64,000 bases of DNA from positions 49,820-113,819 of the forward strand of contig JAJFJA010000006.1 in NCBI GenBank assembly GCA_021774445.1. Reading direction: 5' to 3'. Made by a program: the position numbers and the translations under genes. Positions 19,840 through 28,738 of the stretch are shown piece by piece (position 1 is the stretch's first letter; the number at the start of each line of letters is the position of its first letter). The DNA is from Alphaproteobacteria bacterium. GTDB taxonomy: Bacteria; Pseudomonadota; Alphaproteobacteria; UBA6615. Below the pieces are notes generated by a model. That model was given only the letters and a program-made list of their open reading frames with translations, made no database searches and was not told the DNA's origin.

Positions 19840-20184
19840 GCCCTTGCAAATGGCCGATTCCCGCCAATCTTACGCGTAGTTGTACACAGGATCGATGGGG
19901 GTATGTCACATAACCGCAACAGTGTGACAAACTGCAGTAGAGACCACGTTGGTTAGCCCTTGACACGGGTTTTATCGAGGAAAATCAATATATTAGATAA
20001 TATGCACAAATTTTGGGCAATCATGTTAGAAGGATTGATGGCCGTGCCCCCAAGGGGCTAGGCGACGTCCTTATCCACAGCCTTATCCACAAGAATCGTG
20101 GATAAGCCCCGTCGGGGCGAGAGAATGCTACCGCCAAACATGCCGAGACCTACCCCATGAAGCGCGCGTAAAAAAGATCCCACC
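19840..20184. other. 345-bp AT-rich intergenic region between SDR gene and uvrC
   Basis: This is the longest gene-free stretch in the window. It holds TGTCACA (19904-19910) and TGTGACA (19923-19929) as an inverted pair, an AT-rich core near 19970-20014, an IHF-consensus site, several DnaA-box-like 9-mers, two GANTC sites (19856 and 20093), and a small GCCCC/GGGGC hairpin at 20106-20118. No ORF of note is present. The uvrC promoter must lie here as well. Confidence 0.7.
19880..20118. other. Candidate replication origin (oriC-like DnaA box cluster)
   Basis: Perfect DnaA boxes TTATCCACA lie at 20071-20079 and 20083-20091. One-mismatch boxes lie at 20097-20105 (reverse, TTATCCACG), 19880-19888 (TTGTACACA) and 20000-20008 (ATATGCACA). 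Between them is an AT-rich segment in an otherwise GC-rich genome. A perfect WATCAANNNNTTR IHF consensus lies at 19983-19995. A GANTC methylation site lies inside the box cluster at 20093. These are the parts expected of oriC. A DnaA-controlled uvrC promoter is the alternative. Confidence 0.45.
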
Positions 20185-22104
20185 ATGAGCGATAATATCG
20201 ACGTCATCAAAGGACCGGCCGCCGTACCGAGCGGCGGCACGCCGACGCTTGCCCATGGCATCGACGTCATCAAGCGCCAGGTGAAGACCTTGTCGAACGG
20301 CCCCGGCGTCTACCGCATGCTGAATGGCCGTGGCGATATTCTCTATGTCGGCAAGGCGCGCAACCTCAAGCGCCGCGTGACCAACTACACCCAGCCGCTG
20401 CGTCTCTCCATTCGGCTGCAGCGCATGGTCGCCGAAACCGTCGCCATGGAGGTTGTCACCACCCACACCGAAGTTGAGGCCCTGCTGCTCGAATCGAACC
20501 TCATCAAGCGCTTCCGCCCGCGTTACAACGTCTTGTTGCGGGACGACAAAAGCTTCCCCTACATCCGTTTGTCGAGCCAGCAAGAATGGCCGCAGATCTC
20601 CAAATACCGCGGCCCCCGTCGCGATGGCGACGCCTATTTCGGCCCCTTCGCCTCGGCCGGCTCGGTCAACCGCACCCTCAGCGCTTTGGAGCGCGCGTTT
20701 CTTTTGCGCAGCTGCTCCGACAGCGTTTTTTCCGGCCGCAGCCGGCCTTGTCTGAAATATCAGCTCAAGCGTTGCAGCGCCCCTTGCGTCGGCCGCATCG
20801 AGCCGAACGCATATGGCGAACTCGTCCGGCAGGCCGCGTCTTTCCTCTCCGGCCGCAACAAGCAGGTGCAGAAACAGCTAGCCACGACCATGCAGCAGGC
20901 CAGCGCCGCGTTGGAATTTGAGCTCGCCGCCCGTTATCGGGATCGCATCCGCGCCATGGCCCAGATCCAGGCCCACCAGGACATCAACCTCGAGAACGCC
21001 AACTTGGTCGAAGCCGATGTCATTGCCGCCCATGCCGATGGCGGGCAAGTCTGCATCCAGGTCTTCTTCTTCCGCGGCGGACGCAATAACGGCAACCGCG
21101 CCTACTTTCCCCGGCACGACAAGTCGATCTCCATCGAAGACGTGCTCACCGCCTTTCTTGGCCAATTCTATGAGAATAAACAGCCGCCGAGGCTCATTTT
21201 GGTGAGCCATCTCGTCGCCGAACGCGAACTGCTCGCCGCCGCCCTGACCATTCGTGCCGACCGCACGGTCCGGCTGCTATATCCGCAACGCGGCCCCAAG
21301 CGCCGCATCGTCCGGCACGCGCTGCAAAACGCCCGCGAGGCCCTCGGCCGACATCTCGCCGAAAGCTCGTCGCAACGCCGCTTGCTCGATCGCGTCGCGG
21401 AATTGTTCGAACTTGATGCCAGCCCTGAGCGCATCGAAGTCTACGATAACTCCCATGTCTCCGGCACCCACGCCACCGGAGCCATGATCGTGGCCGGCCC
21501 GGAGGGCTTCATGAAAAACGCCTACCGGCGCTTCAATTTCGACAAGTCGGATACGCCCATCGCCCCGGGCGACGATTACGCCATGATGCGCGACGTCCTG
21601 ACCCGGCGCTTTGCCCGCGCCCTCAAAGAGGACCCCGGCCGCGAAAACGGCAATTGGCCGGACCTCGTCCTCATCGACGGGGGCCAGGGCCAGCTCAACA
21701 TCGCCCTCGAGGTGCTTGCCGAACTCGGCGTCGACGATCAACCGCTGGTCGCTATCGCCAAAGGACCGGACCGCGACGCCGGGCGCGAGCGCTTTTTCGT
21801 GCCCGATCGCGACCCGTTTTACCTCGAAGAAAAAGATCCTCTTCTCTATTACCTGCAACGTTTGCGTGACGAGGCCCACCGCTTTGCGATCGGCACCCAT
21901 CGGGCCAAACGGTCGAAAGCCATCGGCGCCAGCCCGCTCGACGAGATTGCCGGCATCGGCGCCCGCCGCAAACGCGCTCTACTCAATCATTTTGGCTCCG
22001 CGCGCGGGGTCGGACGCGCCGGCCTGGAAGATTTGGAGGCCGTCTTGGGCATCAACACGGCGGTCGCTAGGAAGGTCTACGACTTCTTCCATTCGCAGGA
22101 GTAG
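20185..22104 (+). CDS. uvrC: Excinuclease ABC subunit UvrC
   Basis: The 639-residue dual endonuclease of nucleotide excision repair has an N-terminal GIY-YIG domain ([23 protein letters not shown]). A cysteine cluster (CSAPCVGRI), a UvrB-binding UVR region ([13 protein letters not shown]), the RNase-H-like C-terminal nuclease domain ([30 protein letters not shown]) and tandem helix-hairpin-helix motifs at the end complete the set. The N-terminal 25 residues contain a duplicated IDVIK, encoded by the 14-bp direct repeat ATCGACGTCATCAA at 20197 and 20260. The start has only a weak Shine-Dalgarno. Confidence 0.97.
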   Translation: MSDNIDVIKGPAAVPSGGTPTLAHGIDVIKRQVKTLSNGPGVYRMLNGRGDILYVGKARNLKRRVTNYTQPLRLSIRLQRMVAETVAMEVVTTHTEVEALLLESNLIKRFRPRYNVLLRDDKSFPYIRLSSQQEWPQISKYRGPRRDGDAYFGPFASAGSVNRTLSALERAFLLRSCSDSVFSGRSRPCLKYQLKRCSAPCVGRIEPNAYGELVRQAASFLSGRNKQVQKQLATTMQQASAALEFELAARYRDRIRAMAQIQAHQDINLENANLVEADVIAAHADGGQVCIQVFFFRGGRNNGNRAYFPRHDKSISIEDVLTAFLGQFYENKQPPRLILVSHLVAERELLAAALTIRADRTVRLLYPQRGPKRRIVRHALQNAREALGRHLAESSSQRRLLDRVAELFELDASPERIEVYDNSHVSGTHATGAMIVAGPEGFMKNAYRRFNFDKSDTPIAPGDDYAMMRDVLTRRFARALKEDPGRENGNWPDLVLIDGGQGQLNIALEVLAELGVDDQPLVAIAKGPDRDAGRERFFVPDRDPFYLEEKDPLLYYLQRLRDEAHRFAIGTHRAKRSKAIGASPLDEIAGIGARRKRALLNHFGSARGVGRAGLEDLEAVLGINTAVARKVYDFFHSQE

Positions 22105-22140
22105 GTTAGGCTGCACACGCGCCACCCGGAGAATGCTGGC

Positions 22141-22722
22141 ATGAACCTGCCGAACACATTGACGATTTTGCGAATCCTTGCGGTACCGGCGATTGTCGCC
22201 TTATTGATCGTCGGCGGCGACACCGCGCGCTGGACGGCCTTGATCCTGTTCGCCCTAGCTGCTTTTACCGACTATCTCGACGGCTATTTGGCCCGGGCCA
22301 TGTCGGCCCAGACCGGTCTTGGCCGGCTGCTTGACCCCATCGCCGACAAAGTCCTCGTCGGGGCGGTTCTGCTTATGCTCGCCGGCACCGGTGCCATTAG
22401 TGGCCTTGCGCTCATACCGGCCACGCTAATTCTATGCCGCGAGTTTGTCGTCACCGGCCTGCGTGAATTCATGGCCGAGCACGGCACGACGCTGCATGTC
22501 ACCGTTTTGGCGAAATGGAAGACCTTGGTACAAATGGTCGCCCTGGCGGTGCTGATTCTCGGCGAAGCCGGACCTGAAGCCATACCGGTTCGTGAAATCG
22601 GCGTTCTCGGCCTTTGGCTCGCCGCTCTGCTCACCGTGATCACCGGTTACGACTATGTCGCCGCCAGCGTCCGCCAACTCGCCAGCGGCAACCCCCTGCC
22701 GCGCGGCGGCCCCGGGTCTTGA
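22141..22722 (+). CDS. pgsA: CDP-diacylglycerol--glycerol-3-phosphate 3-phosphatidyltransferase
   Basis: The 193-residue membrane enzyme makes phosphatidylglycerol phosphate. The CDP-alcohol phosphotransferase signature D-x2-DG-x2-AR-x8-G-x3-D-x3-D is complete: DYLDGYLARAMSAQTGLGRLLDPIADK. Four to five hydrophobic helices fit PgsA. It begins 36 bp after uvrC, an arrangement common in alphaproteobacteria, and is followed closely by mobB. Confidence 0.95.
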   Translation: MNLPNTLTILRILAVPAIVALLIVGGDTARWTALILFALAAFTDYLDGYLARAMSAQTGLGRLLDPIADKVLVGAVLLMLAGTGAISGLALIPATLILCREFVVTGLREFMAEHGTTLHVTVLAKWKTLVQMVALAVLILGEAGPEAIPVREIGVLGLWLAALLTVITGYDYVAASVRQLASGNPLPRGGPGS

Positions 22723-22757
22723 GCGCCATCCCCGCGCCGTCCCGCGACCACCCACCG

Positions 22758-23297
22758 ATGCGGATCTTCGGTCTCGCCGGTTGGAGCGGTAGTGGCAAAA
22801 CCACGCTTATGGTGTCCGTGTTGACCCGCTTGAGCAGCCTCGGATTGACTGTCTCTTCCCTAAAGCACGCCCACCATCAGTTCGACGTTGACCAGCCCGG
22901 CAAGGACAGTTTTCGCCACCGCGCCGCCGGCGCTATGGAGGTCATGGTGGCGTCCGCCAATCGCTGGGCCCTCATGCACGAACACCGCGGCGCGCCCGAG
23001 GCGGACCTAACCACCTTGTTGAGCCATATGACACCGGTCGACTTGGTCTTGGTCGAGGGTTTCAAATCCCATCCGCATCCCAAGCTTGAAGTCCACCGGC
23101 CATCCCTTGGCCAGCCTTTGATGGCGCCCAAAGATCCCCAAATCGTCGCCATTGCCAGCGACCAGGCACTCCCCGAACAGCCGCTTCCGGTCTTCAGCCT
23201 CGGCGATACCACCGCCATCGCCGAATTCATTACCCGCCATCAAGGACTCGCGCCCCTAAGCCCACCGGGAGAGCCGGCGGTCGCAACCTCCGGTTGA
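22758..23297 (+). CDS. mobB: Molybdopterin-guanine dinucleotide biosynthesis protein B
   Basis: The roughly 179-residue P-loop GTPase starts MRIFGLAGWSGSGKTTLM, a complete Walker A. It then shows SLKHAHHQFDVDQPGKDSFRHRAAGA and LVLVEGFKSHPHPKLEVHR, the conserved MobB segments. MobB assists MobA in attaching GMP to molybdopterin. A TTG at 22719 overlapping the pgsA stop is in frame and could be the real start, adding 13 residues. The ATG at 22758 has no clear Shine-Dalgarno. Its place near moeA, moaD and moaE fits Moco synthesis, although a chemoreceptor gene lies between. Confidence 0.9.
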   Translation: MRIFGLAGWSGSGKTTLMVSVLTRLSSLGLTVSSLKHAHHQFDVDQPGKDSFRHRAAGAMEVMVASANRWALMHEHRGAPEADLTTLLSHMTPVDLVLVEGFKSHPHPKLEVHRPSLGQPLMAPKDPQIVAIASDQALPEQPLPVFSLGDTTAIAEFITRHQGLAPLSPPGEPAVATSG

Positions 23298-23408
23298 CGA
23301 CCTTTACTGAAAATTATCGGCTTTAGCGTACCCCTGCGTCGCATGTGCATTTTGGCGAGGCCGGATCTTGCCCCGATTCACGGAACGATTGATCAAGGGG
23401 CAAACCAA

Positions 23409-25088
23409 ATGTGGACTTTCAAGAATCGCATGATCGCGATGACCGCCGCCGCCATTGCGGGTCTCGTCGTTATCGCCGGCATTCAAGCTTTCTTTAACGC
23501 CAAAATTGGGACGCTGACCGACGAAGCTGAAGAGTTGCGCGGTCAGCTCAACGAGGTCGCTCAGATGCGGCTCGCCAATATTGAGCTGGTCCTCGCGGCC
23601 ATGGACACCATCATCGATAAGGATGAGGGGGTTATCCTGCCCGAGCGCGCGCAAACCATCCGCGAGAATATCGAGTTTATCGAGGCCAGATATCACGTCA
23701 TCGACATTCTTGCGCCGTTGCTCGGCATGGCCGCGGAAGCCGAAAGCTTCCAACCCGATTTTGTGGCCGTTAGCCAGGCCATCGAGGTCGATCTCAAGCA
23801 CGCCATCGAAACCAACGCCGACCAGGCAGCCTTCGCCGAGCTCGACGACGTCATCGACGGCGCTGGCGAGCGCGTCGCCGAAACCATGACCTTGCTCAGC
23901 GAAAATGGCCAAATCCGTCTGGCCGCGGACTTGGACGAAGCCCGTCAGGCGATTCACACCTCTATGACCGCAACGGTTCTGTCCTTCCTGGCCACCTTGG
24001 CGGTCTTGCTTCCCCTCATGTTCACGATCGCCAAGAGCATCATTGGTGCCCTGACACGCCTCACATCGGCCATGGAACGCCTCGCGGCTAACGACCTCGG
24101 GACCACGATTCCGGACACCCAACAACAGAATGAAATTGGCCGCATGGCGACCACCGTCCAGGTCTTCAAGGACAACGCCATCGAAGCCGATCGCCTGCGC
24201 GCCCGACAGGCCGAGCAAGAGCGCCGAACCGAGCAAGAGAAGCGCCAGGCGCAAAGCCAATTAGCCGATGGCTTGGAAAGAAGTGTCAAGAGCGTAATCA
24301 AGACCATCGCCAACGCCTCGACGACCATGCGCTCAACCGCGGAAACCATGGCTAAGACCGTCGATCGGGCCAGCGCGCAATCCACGGCGGTGGCCACCGC
24401 GACCGAGGAAGCCTCCACCAACGTCCAAACAGTGGCGGCAGCCTCCGAAGAACTGTCCAGTTCCATCTCAGAAATCAGCCGTCAGGTCTCGGGGTCCCGT
24501 AAGATCACGGAACAAGCGCAAGTCACTAGCGAAAACGCCACCGAGACCATCGGCAGACTTGCCGAAATGGCACAAAAGGTCGGCGATGTTGTCAATCTGA
24601 TCCAGGATATCGCTGAACAGACCAATTTGCTTGCCCTCAACGCCACGATTGAGGCTGCTCGAGCCGGTGAGGCCGGTAAGGGCTTTGCCGTCGTCGCCAA
24701 CGAGGTCAAGTCCCTCGCCACCCAAACCGCCAAGGCGACCGAGGAAATCTCCGTGCAGATCAGCGGCATGCAGGGTGCCACCGAGGACTCGGTGAAGGCC
24801 ATCGGCGAGATTCGCGACGTCATCGACGAATTGGGCAATATGGCCATGACGATCGCCAGTTCCGTGGATGAGCAGAACGGCGCCACTCAGGAAATTTCCA
24901 ACAGCGCCCAACAGGCGGCGGCAGGTACCCGCGACGTATCCAACAACATCGGAGCGGTACGGTCCGCCGTAACCGAGACCGGCGAGTCCGCGGGCCAGGT
25001 CTTGGACGCCGCCGGCGAACTCTCCGAGCAATCCACCACCCTGAGCCGCCAGGTGGACAAATTCCTCACCGAAATCCGCGCTGCCTGA
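23409..25088 (+). CDS. Methyl-accepting chemotaxis protein
   Basis: The 559-residue chemoreceptor has a first membrane helix near residues 8-29, a helical periplasmic sensor region of about 155 residues and a second helix near 187-210. A HAMP domain (RLTSAMERLAANDLGTTIPD) and a long cytoplasmic coiled coil follow. The signalling tip near residue 402 carries AEQTNLLALNATIEAARAGEAG. No C-terminal CheR pentapeptide is seen. The ATG at 23409 follows AAGGGGC; an in-frame ATG at 23343 would add a non-hydrophobic leader. It splits mobB from moeA and ends at a strong terminator. Confidence 0.94.
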   Translation: MWTFKNRMIAMTAAAIAGLVVIAGIQAFFNAKIGTLTDEAEELRGQLNEVAQMRLANIELVLAAMDTIIDKDEGVILPERAQTIRENIEFIEARYHVIDILAPLLGMAAEAESFQPDFVAVSQAIEVDLKHAIETNADQAAFAELDDVIDGAGERVAETMTLLSENGQIRLAADLDEARQAIHTSMTATVLSFLATLAVLLPLMFTIAKSIIGALTRLTSAMERLAANDLGTTIPDTQQQNEIGRMATTVQVFKDNAIEADRLRARQAEQERRTEQEKRQAQSQLADGLERSVKSVIKTIANASTTMRSTAETMAKTVDRASAQSTAVATATEEASTNVQTVAAASEELSSSISEISRQVSGSRKITEQAQVTSENATETIGRLAEMAQKVGDVVNLIQDIAEQTNLLALNATIEAARAGEAGKGFAVVANEVKSLATQTAKATEEISVQISGMQGATEDSVKAIGEIRDVIDELGNMAMTIASSVDEQNGATQEISNSAQQAAAGTRDVSNNIGAVRSAVTETGESAGQVLDAAGELSEQSTTLSRQVDKFLTEIRAA

Positions 25089-25150
25089 CGCCTCCTCTGG
25101 ACCGCCGGGCCGGCGCCGGGCCCCGCATTAGTCCAAACCCACCCGCCAAA

Positions 25151-25190
25151 CGGGCTGCCAATGTGCTAAACATGGGCGGCCCGTTTCTTT
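25151..25190 (+). terminator. Intrinsic terminator after the chemoreceptor gene
   Basis: CGGGCTGCC (25151-25159) pairs with GGCGGCCCG (25175-25183), including one T-G pair. An inner ATGT/ACAT stem with a GCTAA loop extends it. TTTCTTT follows at once (25184-25190). It lies between the chemoreceptor stop and moeA, so the moeA-moaD-moaE unit probably has its own promoter or depends on readthrough. Confidence 0.75.
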
Positions 25191-25211
25191 ACCGCCATCG
25201 ACGAGCGACCC

Positions 25212-26468
25212 ATGGCGCAGCTCAGCGACGATTGTTTTGCCGGCGCCGACCGGCTTATGCCGATTGACGAGGCCCTGGCCGCCCTGCGCGCACGCCTGAG
25301 CCCGGTGACGGCAGCCGAGTCGGTGTCTCTTGCACGCGCCAACGGCCGCATCCTGGCCGCCGATCTCCGTGCCGCCATCGATGTGCCGCCGCACGACAAC
25401 GCCGCTGTCGATGGTTATGCGGTCTATTTCGACGACCTCGATCCCCAACAGCCGACGCGGCTGCCGGTCACCGGCCGCGCCGCCGCCGGCCACCCCCTGG
25501 GGCGCCGGCAGAATCGCGGCGAGGCGGTGCGAATCTTCACCGGCGCGCCCATGCCACCCGGCCCCGACACCGTGATGATGCAGGAAGACTGTCAGGCCGA
25601 CGGCCAGGACGTCACGGTTAGGCCCGGCATCCGCCGTGGCGCCAATCGCCGGTCCCGTGGCGAGGACGTTCGCGCCGGCAGCACCGTCCTGCGGGCCGGT
25701 CAACGCCTGCGGCCGCAAGATATCGGCATTGCCGCCTCAATCGGCTGCCCGGAGCTGTCCGTCTTCGCGGCGTTGAATGTCGCCTGTTTCTCGACCGGCG
25801 ACGAGGTCTTTGAGCCCGGCACCACGCCGCCCCCGGGGGGCATCTTTGATGCCAACCGTCATTGCCTGGCCGCGCTGCTTGCCCGGCTCGGCTGCGTCGT
25901 GACCGATCTTGGCATTCTGCCCGACGACCTCGCCGCGATTAGCGACGCCCTCGGCACCGCGGCCCGCCGGCATCATGTCATCGTCACCTCCGGTGGCATG
26001 TCCAGCGGTGAGGAAGATCACGTCGCCGCGGCGATCCGAGATCTCGGCCACCTCCATTTTTGGCGCCTGGCCATCAAACCGGGACGCCCGGTCGCCATGG
26101 GCCAGATCGGCGACACGCCGATTTTCGGCCTGCCCGGTAACCCTGCCGCCATGATGGTCACCTTCCTCCGCATCGCCCGGCCCGCGCTGCTGCGCCTGGC
26201 CGGCGCCGCCGAACAGGCGCCGCGCGCGTTACGCATCGCCGCCGCTTTCGAACACCGCAAAAAGCCCGGTCGTCACGAATTCGTCCGAGTCGCCCTCTCA
26301 CCTGGCAAGGACGGCGCCTTGTGGGCCCACAAGTTCCCCCGCGAGGGCGCCGGCATTCTCAGCTCTCTGGTCGAATCCGAAGGCCTAGTTGAATTGCCGG
26401 AGAACTTGACCCAGGTTACCCCTGGCATGATGGTGGATTATCTGTCCTTCTCGGAGCTGTTGGCATGA
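25212..26468 (+). CDS. moeA: Molybdopterin molybdotransferase MoeA
   Basis: The 418-residue enzyme inserts molybdate into adenylated molybdopterin. It shows VPPHDNAAVDGYAV, the family N-terminal signature, then IFTGAPMPPGPDTVMMQED, RSRGEDVRAG, FSTGDEVFEPG and the MoCF-biosynthesis motif TSGGMSSGEEDHV. LPGNPAA and a C-terminal beta domain follow. The ATGA overlap with moaD shows translational coupling. Confidence 0.96.
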   Translation: MAQLSDDCFAGADRLMPIDEALAALRARLSPVTAAESVSLARANGRILAADLRAAIDVPPHDNAAVDGYAVYFDDLDPQQPTRLPVTGRAAAGHPLGRRQNRGEAVRIFTGAPMPPGPDTVMMQEDCQADGQDVTVRPGIRRGANRRSRGEDVRAGSTVLRAGQRLRPQDIGIAASIGCPELSVFAALNVACFSTGDEVFEPGTTPPPGGIFDANRHCLAALLARLGCVVTDLGILPDDLAAISDALGTAARRHHVIVTSGGMSSGEEDHVAAAIRDLGHLHFWRLAIKPGRPVAMGQIGDTPIFGLPGNPAAMMVTFLRIARPALLRLAGAAEQAPRALRIAAAFEHRKKPGRHEFVRVALSPGKDGALWAHKFPREGAGILSSLVESEGLVELPENLTQVTPGMMVDYLSFSELLA

Positions 26469-26716
26469 AGCTGCTTTATTTCGCCTGGCTGCGTACGCGT
26501 ACAGGCGTGGGGGAAGAGGAAATCGAGCGCCCGGAGGGCGTGGAGACCGTTCAGGACCTGGTCGAATGGCTGCGCAAGCGCGGCCCGGAATTTGCCGAGG
26601 CATTTGCCAATATGAAGGTTGTACGTGCGGCGGTGAACCAAACTTACGTACAGCTCGAGCACCCGCTCGCCGAGGGCGACGAGATCGCCTTCTTCCCGCC
26701 CGTAACCGGCGGCTGA
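26465..26716 (+). CDS. moaD: Molybdopterin synthase sulfur-carrier subunit MoaD
   Basis: This 83-residue ubiquitin-fold protein ends in the required Gly-Gly (PPVTGG), which is thiocarboxylated and donates sulfur to cyclic pyranopterin monophosphate. The N-terminus MKLLYFAWLRTRTGVGEE is typical. It overlaps the moeA stop by four bases and lies 16 bp before moaE, its partner in the synthase. Confidence 0.95.
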   Translation: MKLLYFAWLRTRTGVGEEEIERPEGVETVQDLVEWLRKRGPEFAEAFANMKVVRAAVNQTYVQLEHPLAEGDEIAFFPPVTGG

Positions 26717-26732
26717 GCACCGCGTCGCCGGC

Positions 26733-27197
26733 ATGATTCGTGTCCAGACCGAAGATTTCGACGTCGGCGCCGAACTGGCGGCCTTGTCCACGGATGACCA
26801 CAGCATAGGCGGCGTCACCAGCTTCGTCGGCTATGTCCGTGATCTCGCCGGCAGCGCGTCGGTATCAGCCATGACCCTCGAGCATTATCCCGGCATGACC
26901 GAGAAAATGCTCGGCGATATCGAGGCTGAGGCTCAACGGCGCTGGCCGCTTGCCGCCAGCCTCATCATCCACCGTTACGGCCGCTTGGTGCCCGGCGATC
27001 GCATCGTCCTGGTCGCTTGTGCCTCAGCCCACCGCCAAGCCTCGTTCGAGGCCTGCAACTTCCTCATCGATTGGCTGAAGACCAAAGCACCGTTTTGGAA
27101 ACAGGAGCAAACCCCGGACGGACCTCGCTGGGTCGACGCCCGGGCTGGCGACGACATCGCCGCCCGGCGCTGGCAACCCCCGGAATCCTCCTCTTAG
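26733..27197 (+). CDS. moaE: Molybdopterin synthase catalytic subunit MoaE
   Basis: The 154-residue partner of MoaD shows GGVTSFVGYVRD, LEHYPGMTEKML, the helix ending IIHRYGRLVPGD, and CASAHRQASFEACNFLIDWLKTKAPFWK. The last segment holds the catalytic lysines. It converges on ilvE with a single base between the stop codons. Confidence 0.96.
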   Translation: MIRVQTEDFDVGAELAALSTDDHSIGGVTSFVGYVRDLAGSASVSAMTLEHYPGMTEKMLGDIEAEAQRRWPLAASLIIHRYGRLVPGDRIVLVACASAHRQASFEACNFLIDWLKTKAPFWKQEQTPDGPRWVDARAGDDIAARRWQPPESSS

Positions 27198-27198
27198 G

Positions 27199-28098
27199 CT
27201 ACGCCGCGGCCTCGGCGGCGAAGGCTGGCGTCCGTACGGCGGCATCGTAGTCGGCCATCAAGCCCTTGGTAATTTCGCCAACCGTGAACTTATGCTCGCC
27301 GATTTCCGCGATGGGGGTGACTTCCGCCGCGGTGCCGGTTATGAACACCTCGTCGAACTCGGGCAACTCCTCCGGCATGATGCTGCGCTCGACAACGCTC
27401 AACCCGCGCTTTTTCGCCAGATTGATCACGGTGCGGCGCGTAATGCCATCAAGGAAGCAGTCGGGCACTGGCGTATGCACAACCCCGTCGCGCATAAGAA
27501 AGATGTTGGCACCGGTGGTCTCGGCGATATGGCCGCGCCAGTCCAGCATCAGCGCATCCGCATAACCGTTGGCCTCCGCCTTGTGCTTGGAGATCGTGCA
27601 GATCATGTACAGACCGGCGGCCTTGGCATGCACCGGCGCCGTCCGTGGATCCGGCCGGCGATACGCCGCCCAATCCAGGCGGATGCCCTTCATCCGCGCT
27701 TCCGGCGTGAAATAGGCCGGCCACTCCCAAACCGCGATGGCCACGTTGATTTTGGTTTCCTGCGCCGAAACCCCCATCATCTCCGACCCGCGCCAGGCGA
27801 TCGGCCGCACATAGGCATTTGCCAACCCCGAGCGTTCCACGGCTTCGCGGCTCGCCGCGTCGATCTCGGCCACGCTGTAAGGCAGTTCGAACCCCAGGAT
27901 CTCCGCCGACAGCGCCAAGCGCTGACTATGTTCGGTCAGCGCAAAAATACGCCCGTCATAGGCCCGTTCCCCCTCGAACACCGCACTGGCATAGTGCATG
28001 GCATGACTAAGCACATGCAGCCGCGCGTCGCGCCAAGGCACGAACCGACCATTGAGCCAAATGACACCATCTCGGTCATCGAAGGGTTGTGCTGTCAT
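27199..28098 (-). CDS. ilvE: Branched-chain amino acid aminotransferase
   Basis: This class IV PLP transaminase of about 299 residues interconverts valine, leucine and isoleucine with their 2-oxoacids. Visible features are the N-terminal WLNGRFVPWRDARLHVLSH, HYASAVFEGERAY, the PLP lysine region SKHKAEANGYADALMLD, ETTGANIFLM and FITGTAAEVTPI. The ATG at 28098 is used; a GTG two codons upstream (28104) with GGGAG nearby is an alternative. It is divergent from a MarR regulator across an AT-rich 84-90 bp gap, which could hold a shared operator. Confidence 0.94.
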   Translation of the reverse strand: MTAQPFDDRDGVIWLNGRFVPWRDARLHVLSHAMHYASAVFEGERAYDGRIFALTEHSQRLALSAEILGFELPYSVAEIDAASREAVERSGLANAYVRPIAWRGSEMMGVSAQETKINVAIAVWEWPAYFTPEARMKGIRLDWAAYRRPDPRTAPVHAKAAGLYMICTISKHKAEANGYADALMLDWRGHIAETTGANIFLMRDGVVHTPVPDCFLDGITRRTVINLAKKRGLSVVERSIMPEELPEFDEVFITGTAAEVTPIAEIGEHKFTVGEITKGLMADYDAAVRTPAFAAEAAA

Positions 28099-28188
28099 TT
28101 TCACGAATCTCCCAGAAAAGCGCCGTTTCGGACACTTTATTCCTCATCCAACGAACTCAACGTAACATTGTTCAAGAAATAAGTCAAC

Positions 28189-28701
28189 ATGACTGACCTT
28201 AAATCAGGAATCAATCCGCTCTTCCTGCGCGAAGAGGACCTCCGGCAAGGCATTGAATTGCTGTTTTATGCCTATCGCGACTTCACCGGCGAACCCGACC
28301 GTATTCTCCGCACCCATGGCTTCGGTCGCGCCCATCACCGCACCATCTATTTCGTTGGCCGCAATCCCGGTATTACGGTCACTGAGCTCCTCGGCATCCT
28401 TCGAATCACCAAGCAAAGCCTTTCCCGAGTCCTGGGAGCCCTGGTCGAGGAGGGCTTCATCGCCCAGGATGCCGACATCGACGACCGTCGGCGCCGCCTG
28501 CTCACCCTGACCGCAAAGGGCGAGGCTCTCGAGGCAGAATTGACCCAGACCCAGTTGAAACGTTTCGCCCGCGCTTATCGCGAGGCCGGCGCCGAAGCCG
28601 TGGAGGGCTTTCGCCGAGTTCTCATGGGCATCGTCAACCCGGACGACCGCGCCCGCGTCGGTAACCCCGTGGCGGCATCCCGTGACCGGAGCAGCGACTG
28701 A
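28189..28701 (+). CDS. MarR family transcriptional regulator (PetP-like)
   Basis: The 170-residue winged-helix regulator has NPGITVTELLGILRITKQSLSRVLGALVEEGFI as the recognition helix region, followed by the DDRRRRLLTLTAKG wing. The arrangement of MarR, OmpR-type regulator and kinase beside ilvE resembles the petP-petR locus of Rhodobacter capsulatus, whose products affect cytochrome bc1 expression. A petABC operon is present 17 kb away in this window. That functional link is inference. Confidence 0.88.
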   Translation: MTDLKSGINPLFLREEDLRQGIELLFYAYRDFTGEPDRILRTHGFGRAHHRTIYFVGRNPGITVTELLGILRITKQSLSRVLGALVEEGFIAQDADIDDRRRRLLTLTAKGEALEAELTQTQLKRFARAYREAGAEAVEGFRRVLMGIVNPDDRARVGNPVAASRDRSSD

Positions 28702-28738
28702 CTGGCCCCACCTTGGGCGCCGGCCCTATACTCCAGGG

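Noticed and set aside
19904..19929. TGTCACA/TGTGACA inverted pair as a CRP or FNR site
   Set aside because: The spacer is 12 bp, longer than the 6-bp CRP or 4-bp FNR spacing, so it does not fit either consensus.
23298..23345. FliA-type flagellar promoter before the chemoreceptor
   Set aside because: TAAA and GCCGATAA-like pieces occur only on the opposite strand and without the required spacing.
23304..24260. 318-codon minus-strand frame across the chemoreceptor sensor region
   Set aside because: Antisense to a chemoreceptor with clear membrane helices and signalling motifs; no domain seen.
25089..25211. Moco riboswitch upstream of moeA
   Set aside because: The structure seen is a simple terminator hairpin with a T-rich tail; the multi-stem Moco RNA motif with its conserved bases was not recognisable.
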